Source: Pyrus communis (lineage: Eukaryota > Streptophyta > Magnoliopsida > Rosales > Rosaceae). Taken from it: 64,000 nucleotides of DNA. Under the pieces are notes generated by a model. The model was not told the origin of the DNA. It ran no database searches and was given only the letters and a program-made list of their open reading frames with translations. The translations under genes and the position numbers were made by a program. The DNA lies in contig NC_084816.1 of the NCBI RefSeq assembly GCF_963583255.1, positions 17,161,100 to 17,225,099 on the forward strand, given 5' to 3'. Positions 23,011 through 34,083 of the stretch are shown piece by piece. How positions within the stretch are numbered: position 1 is the stretch's first letter; each line of letters begins with the position of its first letter.

Positions 23011-24138
23011 CCACTAGTAGAAAAAAGCTCATCTACCACGGTTAATTCCGTGATAGATTGCAATCCATCATAGGCACTGTGTCTGTTAGTAATCTGAATG
23101 TGATTAAAAGTCCTAATTTCTATAACGAACTATAACCGTTGTCAAATGTGAGATAAACCCGGAGTGTGCCCATCGTAGATTGAGATCTAACACCACATTC
23201 ATTATGACCGTTGTGGATTACAAATTGACCACGGCTAATTACTGTCAAAAAAAAAAATTTCCAAAAATTTCCAAAAATAATAATAAATCATTTAATATAT
23301 AAACAAATTTACAACAACATAATAATTACATAAAAAAATCACATATTCAAATATTAAAAACTATACACTAAAGCTAACGATGAGTTATACTAGAAATATC
23401 AAACTACATCCACAAAGTATCAAATAGGCCTCCAATAACAAGAACACTTGAAGACTTTAGATTTCTTTGAACACCTCCAAACAAAGGATCTTGAGAGTGA
23501 ACTACTGCCCCTAATACTTGAGCCTCAGCAATTGCTGCCTCTCTCTATTTGCATGGACATAAGCATATGGATCACAAGAAAAAAAAAATCTTGTACTGGT
23601 ATAGGTGGAAATATACATTTGATCTCAATCAAGAAAAGTGAATAGATATACAAAACCTAGTTAACCCGAGTTATTCTATTCCACCTCATAGAAAGAAAAC
23701 AACTTAAATCAAAATACTTAATAGCATGGCTATACAATTATACAAAACTTATACACTGATACATTTATATCAAAAGACTTGAACAGATAAAAAAAGTCTC
23801 CAACGGTCCACACAAGAAGCTAAAAATTAACCAGTGAAGACTCGAACAAATGTGCAGAACTAACTAAGCATGTAGTGCAAAATTAGCAATGCAGGAATGG
23901 AGTAAATACAAAACTTAACTTACAATCATCAAGTTTCTAGATATTCCTCTCAACCGTTCTATCTCTAAAACTAGAATTTCATATAGAGTTTCTGCCTCTA
24001 AACCTTTCTACTCATGCATTCCTTTGCAATTGAACTCTTGACAAAATTATAATAAGAGGAGTCCTTTGAGAAAAGATAAGCACATGATTAGATTATGAAC
24101 CTACTAAATATAGCCACTTCGTATAATTCTGCAAATTA

Positions 24139-25472
24139 TTATATATACTAAAACTTACTTGAGTTTTAGCATTGTTCAGCAATAGTAAAAGGACGAAAAT
24201 ACCCCTGAATTTTTCGGTCCATTACCGTTTTGCTGCCTGCTTCACACAATAAAATATCTGTGTTGCCCATGATTGCCACGTGTTGATCATCATTTGTCCT
24301 TCCAGGTTGCGTGTCTATGATCGTCGAGTTGTGGCATAAAGAAAGATAAAATAATTAATTAAAAAACTAACAAAAAATTATTTAAAAAATATGACTTAAA
24401 TTAGGCCACATGGTTTGTGGCGCACAACACAATAAAAAATTATAAGAACATTGAATGCATGGACAAAATAATTATTATAAATTGTGAGAAACCCACCTGT
24501 CCCCATTGCTTTGCCTTTTGATTATTTTATTTTTTGATTTTGCTCGGCTTTTTGTCTTCCACATCGAGTCTCCTGCAGTAGGTGGCACGGAACACGGTTT
24601 GTGGCACAGAATATAATAAAATATTATAAAAACATTTGAATGCAGAGTGTGGGTACAAAGAAAGATAAAATAATAATAATAAAAAAACTGACAGCAAATA
24701 TTTAAAAATATGAGTTAATCCAGGTTTGTGGCACATAAAACAATAAAAAATTATAAAAAATTTCGAATGCATGGAAACCAAATATTAAAAATTGTGAGAA
24801 GCCCCGCTGGCTTCCACCTTGCCCTTGGTTATTTTATTTTTTGGTTTTGCTCTGCTTTTTGCAAAGCCACACAGTAGCACTGGAAACAATGATTAGGTTA
24901 GTATGCTTTCAAGTTGTTTTATCTTTTCCTCCATTACCATTTAAATGTGATACTAAATCCTACCTAAATATGTTCTGTTGTATTCCTCTTTGTTCAGGTT
25001 GCTTTATCAATAACAACAAGGGTTGAAGACACCCTTCACTACTCTGATCAAGAATGTTTACCGTGTTTTGTTTATCTATATTAAATCATGTTTAACAACC
25101 TCTACATATCTTTTTTTGCCCAAAACTCAACAATATTTTTTGCATCTCCTCATTTTTTGTATGCAAAAGCTGGAACACAGTATATTAGAAGAAATTCAAT
25201 TATTGTAATGTTTTTTGTATCTTTATACCAGGAATTTCTATTTTTTGTAATTGAATGTAATCCTCCTAGTCCATAAATACATACAACTGCTACAATATAA
25301 TGGATAACTATAATTTGTATCTTTATATTATCTAAATTTAACCTTTTCCAGTTAACACTTTTCCAAATTCATTGTTGTTATCGTTGTTCCGATTTTTTAA
25401 CTGAAATTTTTTCACTTTTAACATCTTATCTTAACTTCAAACCCGCGGTAACGCGCGGGTATTAAGCACTAG
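24139..25472 (+). mobile_element. Helitron 1 (non-autonomous)
   Basis: Starts TTATATATACTAAAACTTAC, followed by a short inverted repeat around 'ttgagttttag'. Ends in a GC-rich hairpin (CCCGCG-GTAACG-CGCGGG), then 'tattaagca' and CTAG at 25469-25472. A 3' hairpin about 10 nt before CTAG is the hallmark of Helitrons, which have no TIRs. No Rep/helicase gene. It shares ~330 bp of 3' sequence and the 5' end with Helitron 2. Confidence 0.8.
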
Positions 25473-27747
25473 TTATATATACTAAAACTCAGTTGAGTTT
25501 TAGCACTGTTCAGCAATAGTAAAAGGGCGGAAATGCCCTTGATTTTTTCGGTCCATTACCGTTTTGATGCCTGCTTCACACAATAAAATACCTGTCTTGC
25601 CCATGATTGCCACGTGTTGATCATCCTTTGTCCTCCCAGATTGCGTGTCTATGATCGTCGGTGGCACAAAGAAAGATAAAATAATTAATTAAAAAACTGA
25701 CAAAAAATTATTTAAAAAATATGACTTAAATCAGGCCACATGGTTTGTGTCGCACAACACAATAAATTTTTTTAAAAACATTGAATGCATGGACAAAATA
25801 ATTATAAAAAATTGTGAGAAACCGCATTGCTTTGCCTTTTGATTATTTTATATTTTGATTTTGCTCAGCTTTTTGTCTTCCACGCCGAGTCTCCTGCAGT
25901 AGGTGGCACGGAACGGAGGTGGATTGTCTGCCCATCCATTTCCAAACTTTTCTCATGCCCTCCTGTTTATGTGGTCACGGTTAAGCCACATCAACATTTT
26001 ATATTCCTATTACTTTTTATTTTATTATTTCTATAAAAAATTAATATAAAATATTAATGTAACTTAACCGTAATCACACATCACAGGAGAACATAGGAAG
26101 AGTACGGAAATGGGAGGGTAGACAATCCTCCTCCGTACGGAACATGGTTTGTATCCCTAAAATATTATAAAAACATTTGAATGTAGAGTTTTCTGCAGAG
26201 TGTGGGCACAAAGAAAGATAAAATAATAAAAAAAAAACTGACAACAAATATTTAAAAAAATGAGTTGATCCAGGTTTGTGGCACATAACACAATAAAAAA
26301 TTATAAAAAATTTTGAATGCATGGAAACCAAATATTAAAAATTGTGAGAAGCCCTGCTGTCCTCCGCCTTGCCTTTGGTTATTTTATTTTTTGGTTTTGC
26401 CCTGCTTTTTGTCTTCCACGTGTTGATCATCGGGGGATTTTCTGCTGAGAGGGCTTCTCCCTTTGTCTTTCATTTTTATCTCTTTCTTTCCTCAATTTAA
26501 CCTTTGCTTTTTCTACTTCTTTCTTTCGCGTTTTAGCAAATGGTGCTTCGTCTTTTTTTCGTGTGTGTCGTCATTGTTATTATGGGTGCATGATTTGGTT
26601 TTGTTTTGTATTTTCAGGAAACGGTGTTGTTCGTTTTTCCCAGGTGTTGTATTGCCATTTTCGCGCTGGTTCTACTTCAGGTATGTCGTTCTTGTTTTCT
26701 TTTTCTTTTCTTTTTTTTTTTTCCACTTATTTTTGCTTATTTTATGTTCTTGGGTAAATTTGGTGTTTAATTTAGAGCACAGAAAATAAGAAATAATTGT
26801 TAAAAAATTCTGTTTTTGGATGAATTTGATGTTTAAATTAGAGTAGAGAAAATAGAAAATAATAAATAAAGAACGAAAGAGAAGTTAAAAAAATTCTGCT
26901 TTGTTTGACCAGGGTAAATGAGAAATATAGCTCCAACTCCTATCGATAAATTACAACCGTATATAAAGTTAGCGAAGTTAAGAGTCCGAATTTGCAGGAT
27001 ATGAAAACCATCGATTCACGGAGCTGCTCAAACATAAGCAAAGCAGGTGACTTAAAATAAGTGACTTTTTCTTTGTTCTTTATTGTGACCGAACTGAGTT
27101 TTAGTATATGTATAATTTATCATTGTACATTTTATTTTAATTTTTCTGTGATGACAAACAATAAATTTTTTATACCTTCTTAACTTTTTAAACCCATGTA
27201 TATCTGATGGAAAGACAAAAAAAAATATTTAAAAAAATGTGATTAAAACCGGGCCACATGATTTGTGGCACAACAAACAATAAAAATTTATACCCGTCCA
27301 TGTGTCAGTCATCGCCACAAGGTAGTATCTCTACTTTTGTTCTTCTTTCTTCCGTTTTCTTTTCAATTTTTCTTTGCTTCTCCCTCTTTTGGCAGTCGTT
27401 TGCTTTCTTTTGAATTTTTTGTATGCAAAAGCTGGAACACAGTAAATTAGATGGGGTTATTAGAAGAAATTCAGTTATTATAATGTTTTTTGTATCTTTA
27501 TACCAGAAATTTTTATTTTTTGTAACTAAATGTAATCCTCCTGGTCCAGAAATACATACAACTACTACAATATAATGGATAACTATAATTTGTATCTTTA
27601 TATTATCTAAATTAAACCTTTTCCAGTTAATGCTTTTCCTAATTTATTGTTGTTATCGTTGTTCCTATTTTGTAACCGAAATTTTTTCATTTTTAACATT
27701 TTATCTTAACTTCAAACCCACGACAACGCGCGGGTATTAAGCACTAG
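25473..27747 (+). mobile_element. Helitron 2 (non-autonomous), directly abutting Helitron 1
   Basis: Starts TTATATATACTAAAACTCAG at the base after the CTAG of Helitron 1. Ends with hairpin CCCACGACAACGCGCGGG and CTAG at 27744-27747, followed by T. The 5' ~420 bp and 3' ~330 bp match Helitron 1. The middle (about 26430-27260) is unique and contains pieces with exon/intron-like borders, for example 'ttcaggtatgtcg' near 26676, which could be captured gene sequence I cannot identify. A 220-bp MITE sits at 25915-26134. Confidence 0.8.
25915..26134. mobile_element. MITE inserted in Helitron 2
   Basis: Terminal inverted repeats of 29 bp with four mismatches (GGAGGTGGATTGTCTGCCC... / ...GGTAGACAATCCTCCTCC). 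The flanks G(C/T)ACGGAAC (25906-25914 and 26135-26143) are a 9-bp duplication with one change. Helitron 1 retains the empty site at about 24584-24594 ('gtggcacggaacacgg'). The 9-bp duplication suggests a Mutator-type element. Confidence 0.8.
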
Positions 27748-28665
27748 TATATGCTATACAAGATTAACCAAACCAATACCATAAACAACGATTTTTTTTA
27801 TAAACCATTAACAATAGTACCCAGATCGAAAGTAAAATCTAATAAACAATAGCGATTTGAGAAATTTAAATTATAGAAATATACAGAGGACGCACCTGTA
27901 GAAGTTAAACATAGAATCACAATTTCATCAATGGTGGAGATTTGCCGCCCAAAATTTAATTGATCTGTACGATTCACTGTAGTGCAAAATAGCATACATA
28001 TCAAATATACCTCAATTCATTGTTTTTCCTTCTTTGTTTTATTTTTTTAAATGAAAGCTTAATAATTCAAGAGTAACTTGCAAATTGTAAGAACCCTGAA
28101 TTAACAAAAGCAATAGTAAACGAAAAAGAAGCATTAAGACCTTTAAACTAAGCAAAACCCAGCCACTTGCAAAACATCTATATTGGCAGAATTAACCAAA
28201 TTTTAACCCCTTTTTCCTTCTTTATACTTCTATTGGTCACTATAATAGTAGTTCGCCTACAAAATGCCAAAAAATCAGGAAAACAAACAAAAATAGGTTC
28301 AAGGATAGCATCGTTGAGTCTTCGTGGACATCAAAATTAAAAATGAGAGCGGGACAATTTGAGGGAGATCTTTCACATATAAATTTGTCAGAAACCAAAA
28401 CTATACAAACAATTCACTTATTAAAGAAAAACAACGTCTCACATCAGTAATTCAAAGCTAGAATCCCATTATCGTACCCCGGTTAGCACCATTTTCACAT
28501 TAATCAGAATCCTCAAAGCAAATTCTTTACGAATCAGTGCATACCAACGTCAATATGAGTTTACAATTCATCAAGAATGCCACTTTTAATAACTAGAGGT
28601 ACAAATGTAAAGCAAAACAGTTCCGAAAAACAACAGAAAGTGTGAATGTAATTATGTAAATGTAC

Positions 28666-28881
28666 CTCAGCCAGGTCGAGATGCAAATCGTCTTTTAAAT
28701 GACTGACAGCAAGCCTTGCAAGGCCTAGGACACCTTGAACAAAATACCATGGCAACAGCCACATTGTCAGGGCACAATTCGATCCCAAAAACTTTCACAC
28801 TGCTCGTTCTATGCTTGGTCATGCTTGGAGAAGGCATGCTTGCCTCCTTTACCCTATCAGTTATCAACACATCCCTTTCTC
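28666..28881 (-). pseudogene. Captured exon of a folate-biopterin transporter (FBT1-like)
   Basis: This exon lies inside the CACTA-like element on the minus strand. It has an acceptor (ATGATGCAG) at 28882 and a donor (GAG|GTACAT) at 28665. It encodes DVLITDRVKEASMPSPSMTK and [19 protein letters not shown]. After a ~2-bp deletion it continues in another frame as [15 protein letters not shown] and [13 protein letters not shown] recognise the block [19 protein letters not shown] as plastid folate-biopterin transporter 1, a major-facilitator-type membrane protein of the chloroplast envelope. The retained splice borders indicate capture of genomic DNA. The frameshift makes it a pseudogene. Only this exon is recognised; a GC-richer stretch at 29090-29210 may be another captured piece. 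Confidence 0.72.
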
Positions 28882-29404
28882 CTGCATCATTTTATTGAAC
28901 CAAAACTAAGTACAGCTTTAATCTTCATCACATTTAGCCAAAATCGAAAGGTCAAAAAAAAAAAAACATACTTAGATATTCATAATTACACTTTAATTGC
29001 AGAATAATCACGGTACCGTTTCAATAAACGGAATTAAATTTTAATATTTTTACAAATAAATCGAGCGACATACTAATCCTGGAATTGAGGAACGGCTGGT
29101 CATTCAAGTTGAGCCGGCGAGTGGGCGAGGCCATGGGGACGGCGACCGACATGTCGTTCTCCAGAGGAAGCTTCCGGCGGGCTCTACGTTAGTGACAAGT
29201 TCTTGTGAGACTGGATGCTTGGTGGTTGGTGGTATCAGATCTAGAATTGGGATATAGATTGGGTTTAAGATAGAGTTGGTTCTGATAATAAATTTGAGAG
29301 TAATATTAAATAAATTAACCTACAACATTCAGAGACCATGATTGATTTCAAGAAGACGCTGTGATTAAATTTATTTCAACATCGAGCTCCTGGTGGTCAT
29401 ATCA

Positions 29405-29530
29405 AATAACTGCAACAAGTTTTGCTTGCGCGTTATTATTTTAACATTTTCTATTACGGGTCAGCTAAAATAACTGCAACGAGCTTTAATTGCGCGTTAT
29501 TATTTTAACATTTTCTATTACGGGCTAGTT
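29405..29530. repeat. Two-copy tandem repeat, 64-bp unit, near the CACTA right end
   Basis: Both units contain 'ataactgcaac.ag.ttt', 'tgcgcgttattattttaaca' and 'ttttctattacggg'. They are probably part of the subterminal repeat region of the nested CACTA-like element. Confidence 0.75.
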
Positions 29531-29658
29531 TTGCCAGTTGTTAAAACCATTTACTCACAATGGACTTTAAATGTCCGTGGTAATATTGGATATTCTACAA
29601 CGAGTCTTTTATGTCCGTGGTGATTTAATTGTGGTAGATGTGGTGTCGTCTTGTATCA

Positions 29659-30865
29659 TCAATAAAATGGGCTATGAGTGCCATATAATTGACGTTTTGA
29701 ATCAAAGTCCAAGTGTTGGTGGTAAGAGAGACTATGTGAATTGGCAGACAAGATACTCTTTATTTTGGCATTCTGACCGTGAAACAGATTCCACACATCT
29801 CTAGAAATAGTTCTACGAGACGGTGTATCAAATTTAGGTTGAGTCTTTCTCATAAACCACCTAAACCCCAACTCTTCGACTTGCTTAAAAGGGAGCTCAT
29901 CCAGTATGATCATCTCCACAAAGCAAGCCTAGTTCTTTCCTTGCTTATGTCCATCCAACCAAGTCACAACCCTCCGCAAAATTTAAGAGTTTTATTTTTA
30001 TTTTTATCCACTTTTAATAGAGAATTCGAACAACCACCCAATCTCAGATGATTCAGAATAGTGGATGCAAATTTCTTTCTTCTTGTTCTTGGACAAAATT
30101 GCACCTACAAAACAAAAAACACCTTAGGTCAAGGCCAAGAGCCTCACACGCTCATGAGGAATTGGGAGGAGGGGTTTGACCGAAGAACCCCCGATGACAA
30201 AGTTAGAATTTTGAGGGAAAAACGTTTAGAGAAATTTGGAGAATTTTAGAAGAGAATTGGACTTAGGTTTTGGAGAAAATGAGGGTGTTTTATATAGGTA
30301 TGTGACCGGCCCCTTTGGGAGGAGGAGGACCGGCCACTTGGATGGCTTTTTGGTTGAGATTCATGATTTGTTAGCTAATAAATCAATTAATTAGCTAATT
30401 AATATAATTAGAAAGGAATGATTTGGGGGTTACCTTGTGGAGAATATTTGATGAGGATGGAGGAAATAGGTTTATAATAAATACCTATTTTGGGCACTTT
30501 TGACTTGATTGAGGAATTATTGCCCATTGCTTGCGCATAGAAATCCTGGTATGCCTCGAGGGCAATCTTGTCTTTTTACCCAAAAATTCACATGTCGTTT
30601 CTATATTTTTCTTGATTATTTTTGGCTCCACATCGCTTCTTTCCAATTTCAACTTGCAATTTAGTGAAATAAAACCAAACAAAGGACGCTTCCTTACAGG
30701 CTTCATATTTTCTAAAGTGGAAGAAGGAAGTGGGGGGAGTGCAGCTGTTCGCTCTGGGTTTACAACTTGTGGTGTTTCAGGAGTGGGTATGGAAGTCCGT
30801 GTAGGACTTGAACTGGAAGGGATGAAAGATGTAACACTGGAAGGAGTTTGTGAACTACCTTCCAT
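29659..30865 (-). pseudogene. hAT transposase, N-terminal portion with BED-finger remnant
   Basis: On the minus strand, a Ser/Thr/Pro-rich leader starts at 30865 (MEGSSQTPSSVTSF) and leads to RKRPL, where a frameshift exposes VWFYFTKLQVEI, the start of a BED zinc finger (VW..FTKL). After a ~500-bp insertion (about 30090-30600) the finger's end is seen as ASTILNHLRLGCS and KNKNKTLKF. Then come MIILDELPFKQVEELGFRWF and KFDTPSRRTISRDVWNLFHG, followed by a frameshifted SLTTNTW..QNVNYMALIAH (first catalytic Asp region). Coding stops where the CACTA-like insertion begins. Confidence 0.82.
30090..30600 (-). mobile_element. Probable solo LTR or small retroelement inside the hAT BED-finger exon
   Basis: About 500 bp interrupts the BED finger. 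On the minus strand it has a TATA-like TATATAAAAC at about 30287-30296 and a GGCC-containing upstream part ('accggcc' repeated), as in LTR promoters. Termini and target duplication could not be fixed, so the class is inferred from layout. Confidence 0.4.
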
Positions 30866-31623
30866 CGTAAATAAACCTACAAATACATATTGAACTGCAT
30901 ATTACAAATTTTTAATACATATTGTCATATACAAGTACAAACACACACAGCAATATTAACCGAATCGAGACAAATGCATATTAGTGATTAATTAAAAATA
31001 GCACAAACAACTATTAATGATTAGTCAAATAACAACACTATCAACTTTTAGTGATTAATCAAATTCATTAATCATTGTCAACGAATCTAGACAACTAATC
31101 AAACAAATGGGTCCACTGTAAAAAAAAAAAATTCAAAGAAATGGGTCCACTTAAAAGGAAAAAAACCACCTAAGCAGATGAAAGAATAGAAATGCATATC
31201 AAATCGAGCCCAAAAGAAGAAACAAATGGGACCACTGTAAAAAAATCACAAAAGCAGATGAAAGAATAAAATGCTGGTGAAACCAAACCCAAAAGCAGAA
31301 ACGAATGGGACCATTGTAAATTTTTTTTTTTTTTTCTAAAAGCAGGTGAAAGAATAAAAACGCATATGAAACTAAACCAAAAAACAGAAGTCTTTTGATT
31401 ATTACCTATTAAACGAAGCATGACGATCAACTTAAGGGACGGCGAAGACAAAGGTAGGGTTTCGACGATGGGTGCAATGAGTCTGAAAGTTGAGTGTGAG
31501 TGAGTGAAAGGAGAGGGGAACCTTATCTCTACTCCGATTAATTTTTTTTTTTTTTTTAGTGTGATTTGATTGGTTTAGTCGGTTTTTTTTTTTTTTTTTT
31601 AAATGCCCAACCCTAGCTATCCG

Positions 31624-32419
31624 TGACTTTTCAAACAAATAAAAGTCTATCAAAACTTATATCATTCATAGAATCTCGATTAAAAAATATGGGCATTCCA
31701 CTTAACAAACACAAACAAAATAAGGTTTTAGTTATCAAAACAAGAGCACAAACATTCTGCTCGAAATGCACATGACATGTGGAGATCAACTACACTTTCC
31801 ATGGCCTTCCTCATTTGGTTGGAATCTTGTACCTAAACCTATTTTCATTTCTGATGGCTGAGTAAGGTTGAGGGTGTTATGTTTTCCAACTTCTTAAGGA
31901 TCATTTTGTGGAATTGTATTGGGATTATTATGACATTATGAAAAGTATGTAATTATCTTGAGCATTTTTTTAGGAGTATTATGACCATGTTTCTTATATT
32001 AATGCACTGCTTTGGAGACAATAACACCATGTGTATTTGTCAAATTATTAATTTGTTAGAGAAAATAAAAATGGTAGTACATGCTTCAAGAAAAAGACTA
32101 ACTTAGCTACTTATGAAGACAATAACACCATATGTCATTTCTCATGCATAGGAATGAGAGGGAAAAATAAAATTGAGAATAAGAATTAGCAGGAAAAAAT
32201 AGAGGGAAAATTTTGTTTTTTTTAATTTATTTTCAGTTTTTTAATCATTTTTAAGAGTGAAATGACTTAACTACCCTCACATGTTGTGCACATGGTCTCA
32301 CTTAATAGAAATATGGATGTAATATATGAAAAACTAACGGTAGGGGGCAAATCGGCTAAAAAAACTAGTTTGAGTCCTTAATTTTCCAATAGAAAAGTTC
32401 AGGAGGGAAATCGAAAGCT
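31624..32419. other. Intergenic, nothing recognised
   Basis: AT-rich sequence between the hAT element and the Cassandra element. No genes or element ends seen. Confidence 0.4.
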
Positions 32420-32535
32420 AGGTGTGTCACATCCCGGCTCGGGCCCCTACCACATCCCGGGCTCGATTCCATCGTAACACAATATTGTCCGCTTTGGGTC
32501 CCTACCAGACCCTCACAGTTTTGTTTCTGGGAACT

Positions 32536-32655
32536 CACATGAGAACTTCCCAGTGGGTCATCCATCCCGGGATTGTTTTCGCGCGAACTCGCTTAACTTC
32601 AGAGTTCCAATGGAACCCGAAGCCAGTGAGCTCCCAAAAGGCCTCATGCTAGGTA
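32536..32655 (-). other. 5S-rRNA-like domain in Cassandra LTR (left copy)
   Basis: The complement of this stretch matches the order of plant 5S rRNA blocks: a reversed 'ggttccattggaactc.gaagtta', a reversed 'gggatgg.tgaccca' type block and a closing 'gaagttctc'. The second copy lies at about 32902-33025. It is derived sequence inside the LTR, not a 5S gene array. Confidence 0.75.
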
Positions 32656-32771
32656 TATATGGGAATATACATATAAGGCTTACATGATCCACTCTCCTGG
32701 TGATGTGGGATGTTACAATCCACCCCCCTTAGGGGCCCGACGTCCTTGTCGGCACACTCTCGGCCAGGGAT

Positions 32772-32787
32772 TGGCTCTAATACCAAA
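32772..32787 (-). other. Cassandra primer-binding site
   Basis: On the minus strand TTGGTATTAGAGCCAA directly follows the 5' LTR; it complements initiator tRNA-Met with one difference. Confidence 0.75.
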
Positions 32788-33394
32788 TTGTCACATCCCG
32801 GCCCAGGCCCCCACCATATCTTGGGTTGGACTCCACCGTAGAGCACAATATTGTCCGCTTTATGCCCCTACCACACCCTCACAGTTTTGTTTTTGGGAAC
32901 TCATATGAGAACTTCCCAGTGGGTCACCCATCTTGGGATTGCTCTCGTGCAACTCGCTTAACTTCAAAGTTCCAATGGAACCTGAAGCCAATGAGCTCCC
33001 AAAAGGCCTCGTGCTAGGTAGAGATGGGAATATACATATAAGGCTTACATGATCCACTCTCCTGGATGATGTGGGATGTTACAAGGTGAAAGTTCAGGGG
33101 ATAAATCGACAGTTTACTCCTTATCAAATAATCACCAATAGCCTGGCCCACACAGGCAATTCCATCATCTTATACATGCTTCCACCCACATGCCTTTTTC
33201 TAATCATGCTTCCTGTTCCAACTAAAACTTCTCTTTTTCCACCATGTTGGTCCAGATGCAACCATGCATGCATAATAAATTCCAATTTAAGAACAAATTT
33301 GGAGTAACTTACATGTAATAAATTTACTATCATCAATTACTAATAAAATATCATATTTTTAATATCGCTCGAACAACAAAGATTCCCACACAAG

Positions 33395-33633
33395 TTACAC
33401 ACACACACACACACACATATATGTATATATGTACATATGTGTGTGTGTATATATATATAATGTATTATATTTGGAATAAGAAGCTAAAGCATTCAACAGG
33501 GTTTCTCTAACATTCTATATATGTATTATATATATATGTATATATGTATATATGTATATATGTATATATATTATATGTATTATATTTGGAATAAGAAGCT
33601 AAAGCATTCAACAGGGTTTCTCTCACATTCTTG
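33395..33633. repeat. AC/AT/GTAT microsatellites with a 115-bp tandem duplication
   Basis: (AC)n and (AT)/(GTAT)n tracts surround two copies of 'tgtattatatttggaataag' plus 'cattcaacagggtttctct' at 33461-33515 and 33576-33633. One duplication of about 115 bp explains both. Confidence 0.8.
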
Positions 33634-33639
33634 CTTCTG

Positions 33640-34083
33640 CCATCTCCTTCCGATTATTCTCTATTACCAGGTGCAGACTAGGAATGCTATTTTTTTTAGA
33701 TTAATTTATATTTATTTTAAACAGATAAATCTGTTCCTGTTTTAGTTTCCTTTTATCACTTGGTTTTCTTATGGAATCAAAACTTTGATTCAGGTTATAT
33801 TCATTTATGTAATGTGAGTTGGTGGTTTGAACTGGAGTACAATAAGATATGTATTTATATGAGCTCAATCAAAGTTTGAAATTTGGATTTCTATATTTTT
33901 TTTACTTTTTATTTCCATAAAACCCCATCAAGTTGATTGAGCTTACACCAACAACCAAAGCTTATCCCACTAATAAGAGTCGGCTGTCACTCATCCCTTT
34001 GGTCAGACAAATGAATACCAAAACAAAGGATAATAGTTTTGCAGTTTCATATATTTTCTTAGTAAAATAATGTAATCTATGAT
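33640..34083. other. Intergenic, nothing recognised
   Basis: AT-rich, no gene or repeat ends identified. Confidence 0.35.

Larger units (their letters stand above)
23012..29658. mobile_element. CACTA-like element nested in the hAT transposase gene
   Basis: The left end starts CACTAGTAGAAAAAAGC and is followed by repeated 'taccacggttaa/ctaccacgg'-type subterminal repeats. Near 29570-29650 the complementary motif 'gtccgtggta' and 'tgtggtagatg' recurs in inverted orientation. The right terminus itself is decayed, so 29658 is an estimate: it is where the hAT peptide (AHFID) resumes, the other side being the WNLHK block at 22995-23010. Two Helitrons and a captured transporter exon lie within. No CACTA transposase was seen. 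Confidence 0.7.
20919..31615 (-). mobile_element. Relic autonomous hAT element (RICESLEEPER-like), split by nested insertions
   Basis: The flanking 8-bp repeats GCTATTCG (20911-20918) and GCTATCCG (31616-31623) differ at one base. The right terminus read inward is TAGGGTTGGGC; the left is a G-rich ggggttggggttt. Both ends carry 'ggtttgggt/ggttt' subterminal repeats common in plant hAT elements. Pieces of one minus-strand transposase lie at each side of a ~6.6-kb insertion: the N-terminal part at 29659-30865 and the central and C-terminal parts at 21564-23010. Together these show a single hAT element opened by a CACTA-like insertion. Confidence 0.85.
32425..33083 (-). mobile_element. Complete Cassandra TRIM retrotransposon
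   Basis: A 659-bp element flanked by the perfect 5-bp duplication AGGTG (32420-32424 and 33084-33088). Two ~294-bp LTRs (32425-32717 and 32789-33083) start TGTCACATCCCGG and end GATGTGGGATGTTACA. The 71-bp interior has no coding capacity. On the minus strand a primer-binding site for tRNA-Met (TTGGTATTAGAGCCAA) sits next to the right-hand LTR, and a purine tract AAGGGGGGTGGAT next to the left-hand one, giving minus orientation. The LTRs contain a stretch reading, in reverse, like plant 5S rRNA with its internal promoter ('gtgggtcacccatc', 'cgcttaacttc.gagttcc'), the defining trait of Cassandra. Confidence 0.93.

Noticed and set aside
26463..26789. 108-codon Phe-rich frame in Helitron 2
   Set aside because: Composition reflects T-rich DNA; a captured exon is possible but no domain or family is visible.
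32536..33025. 5S rRNA genes
   Set aside because: The 5S-like stretches are parts of Cassandra LTRs, diverged and embedded between TG...CA ends with a target duplication.
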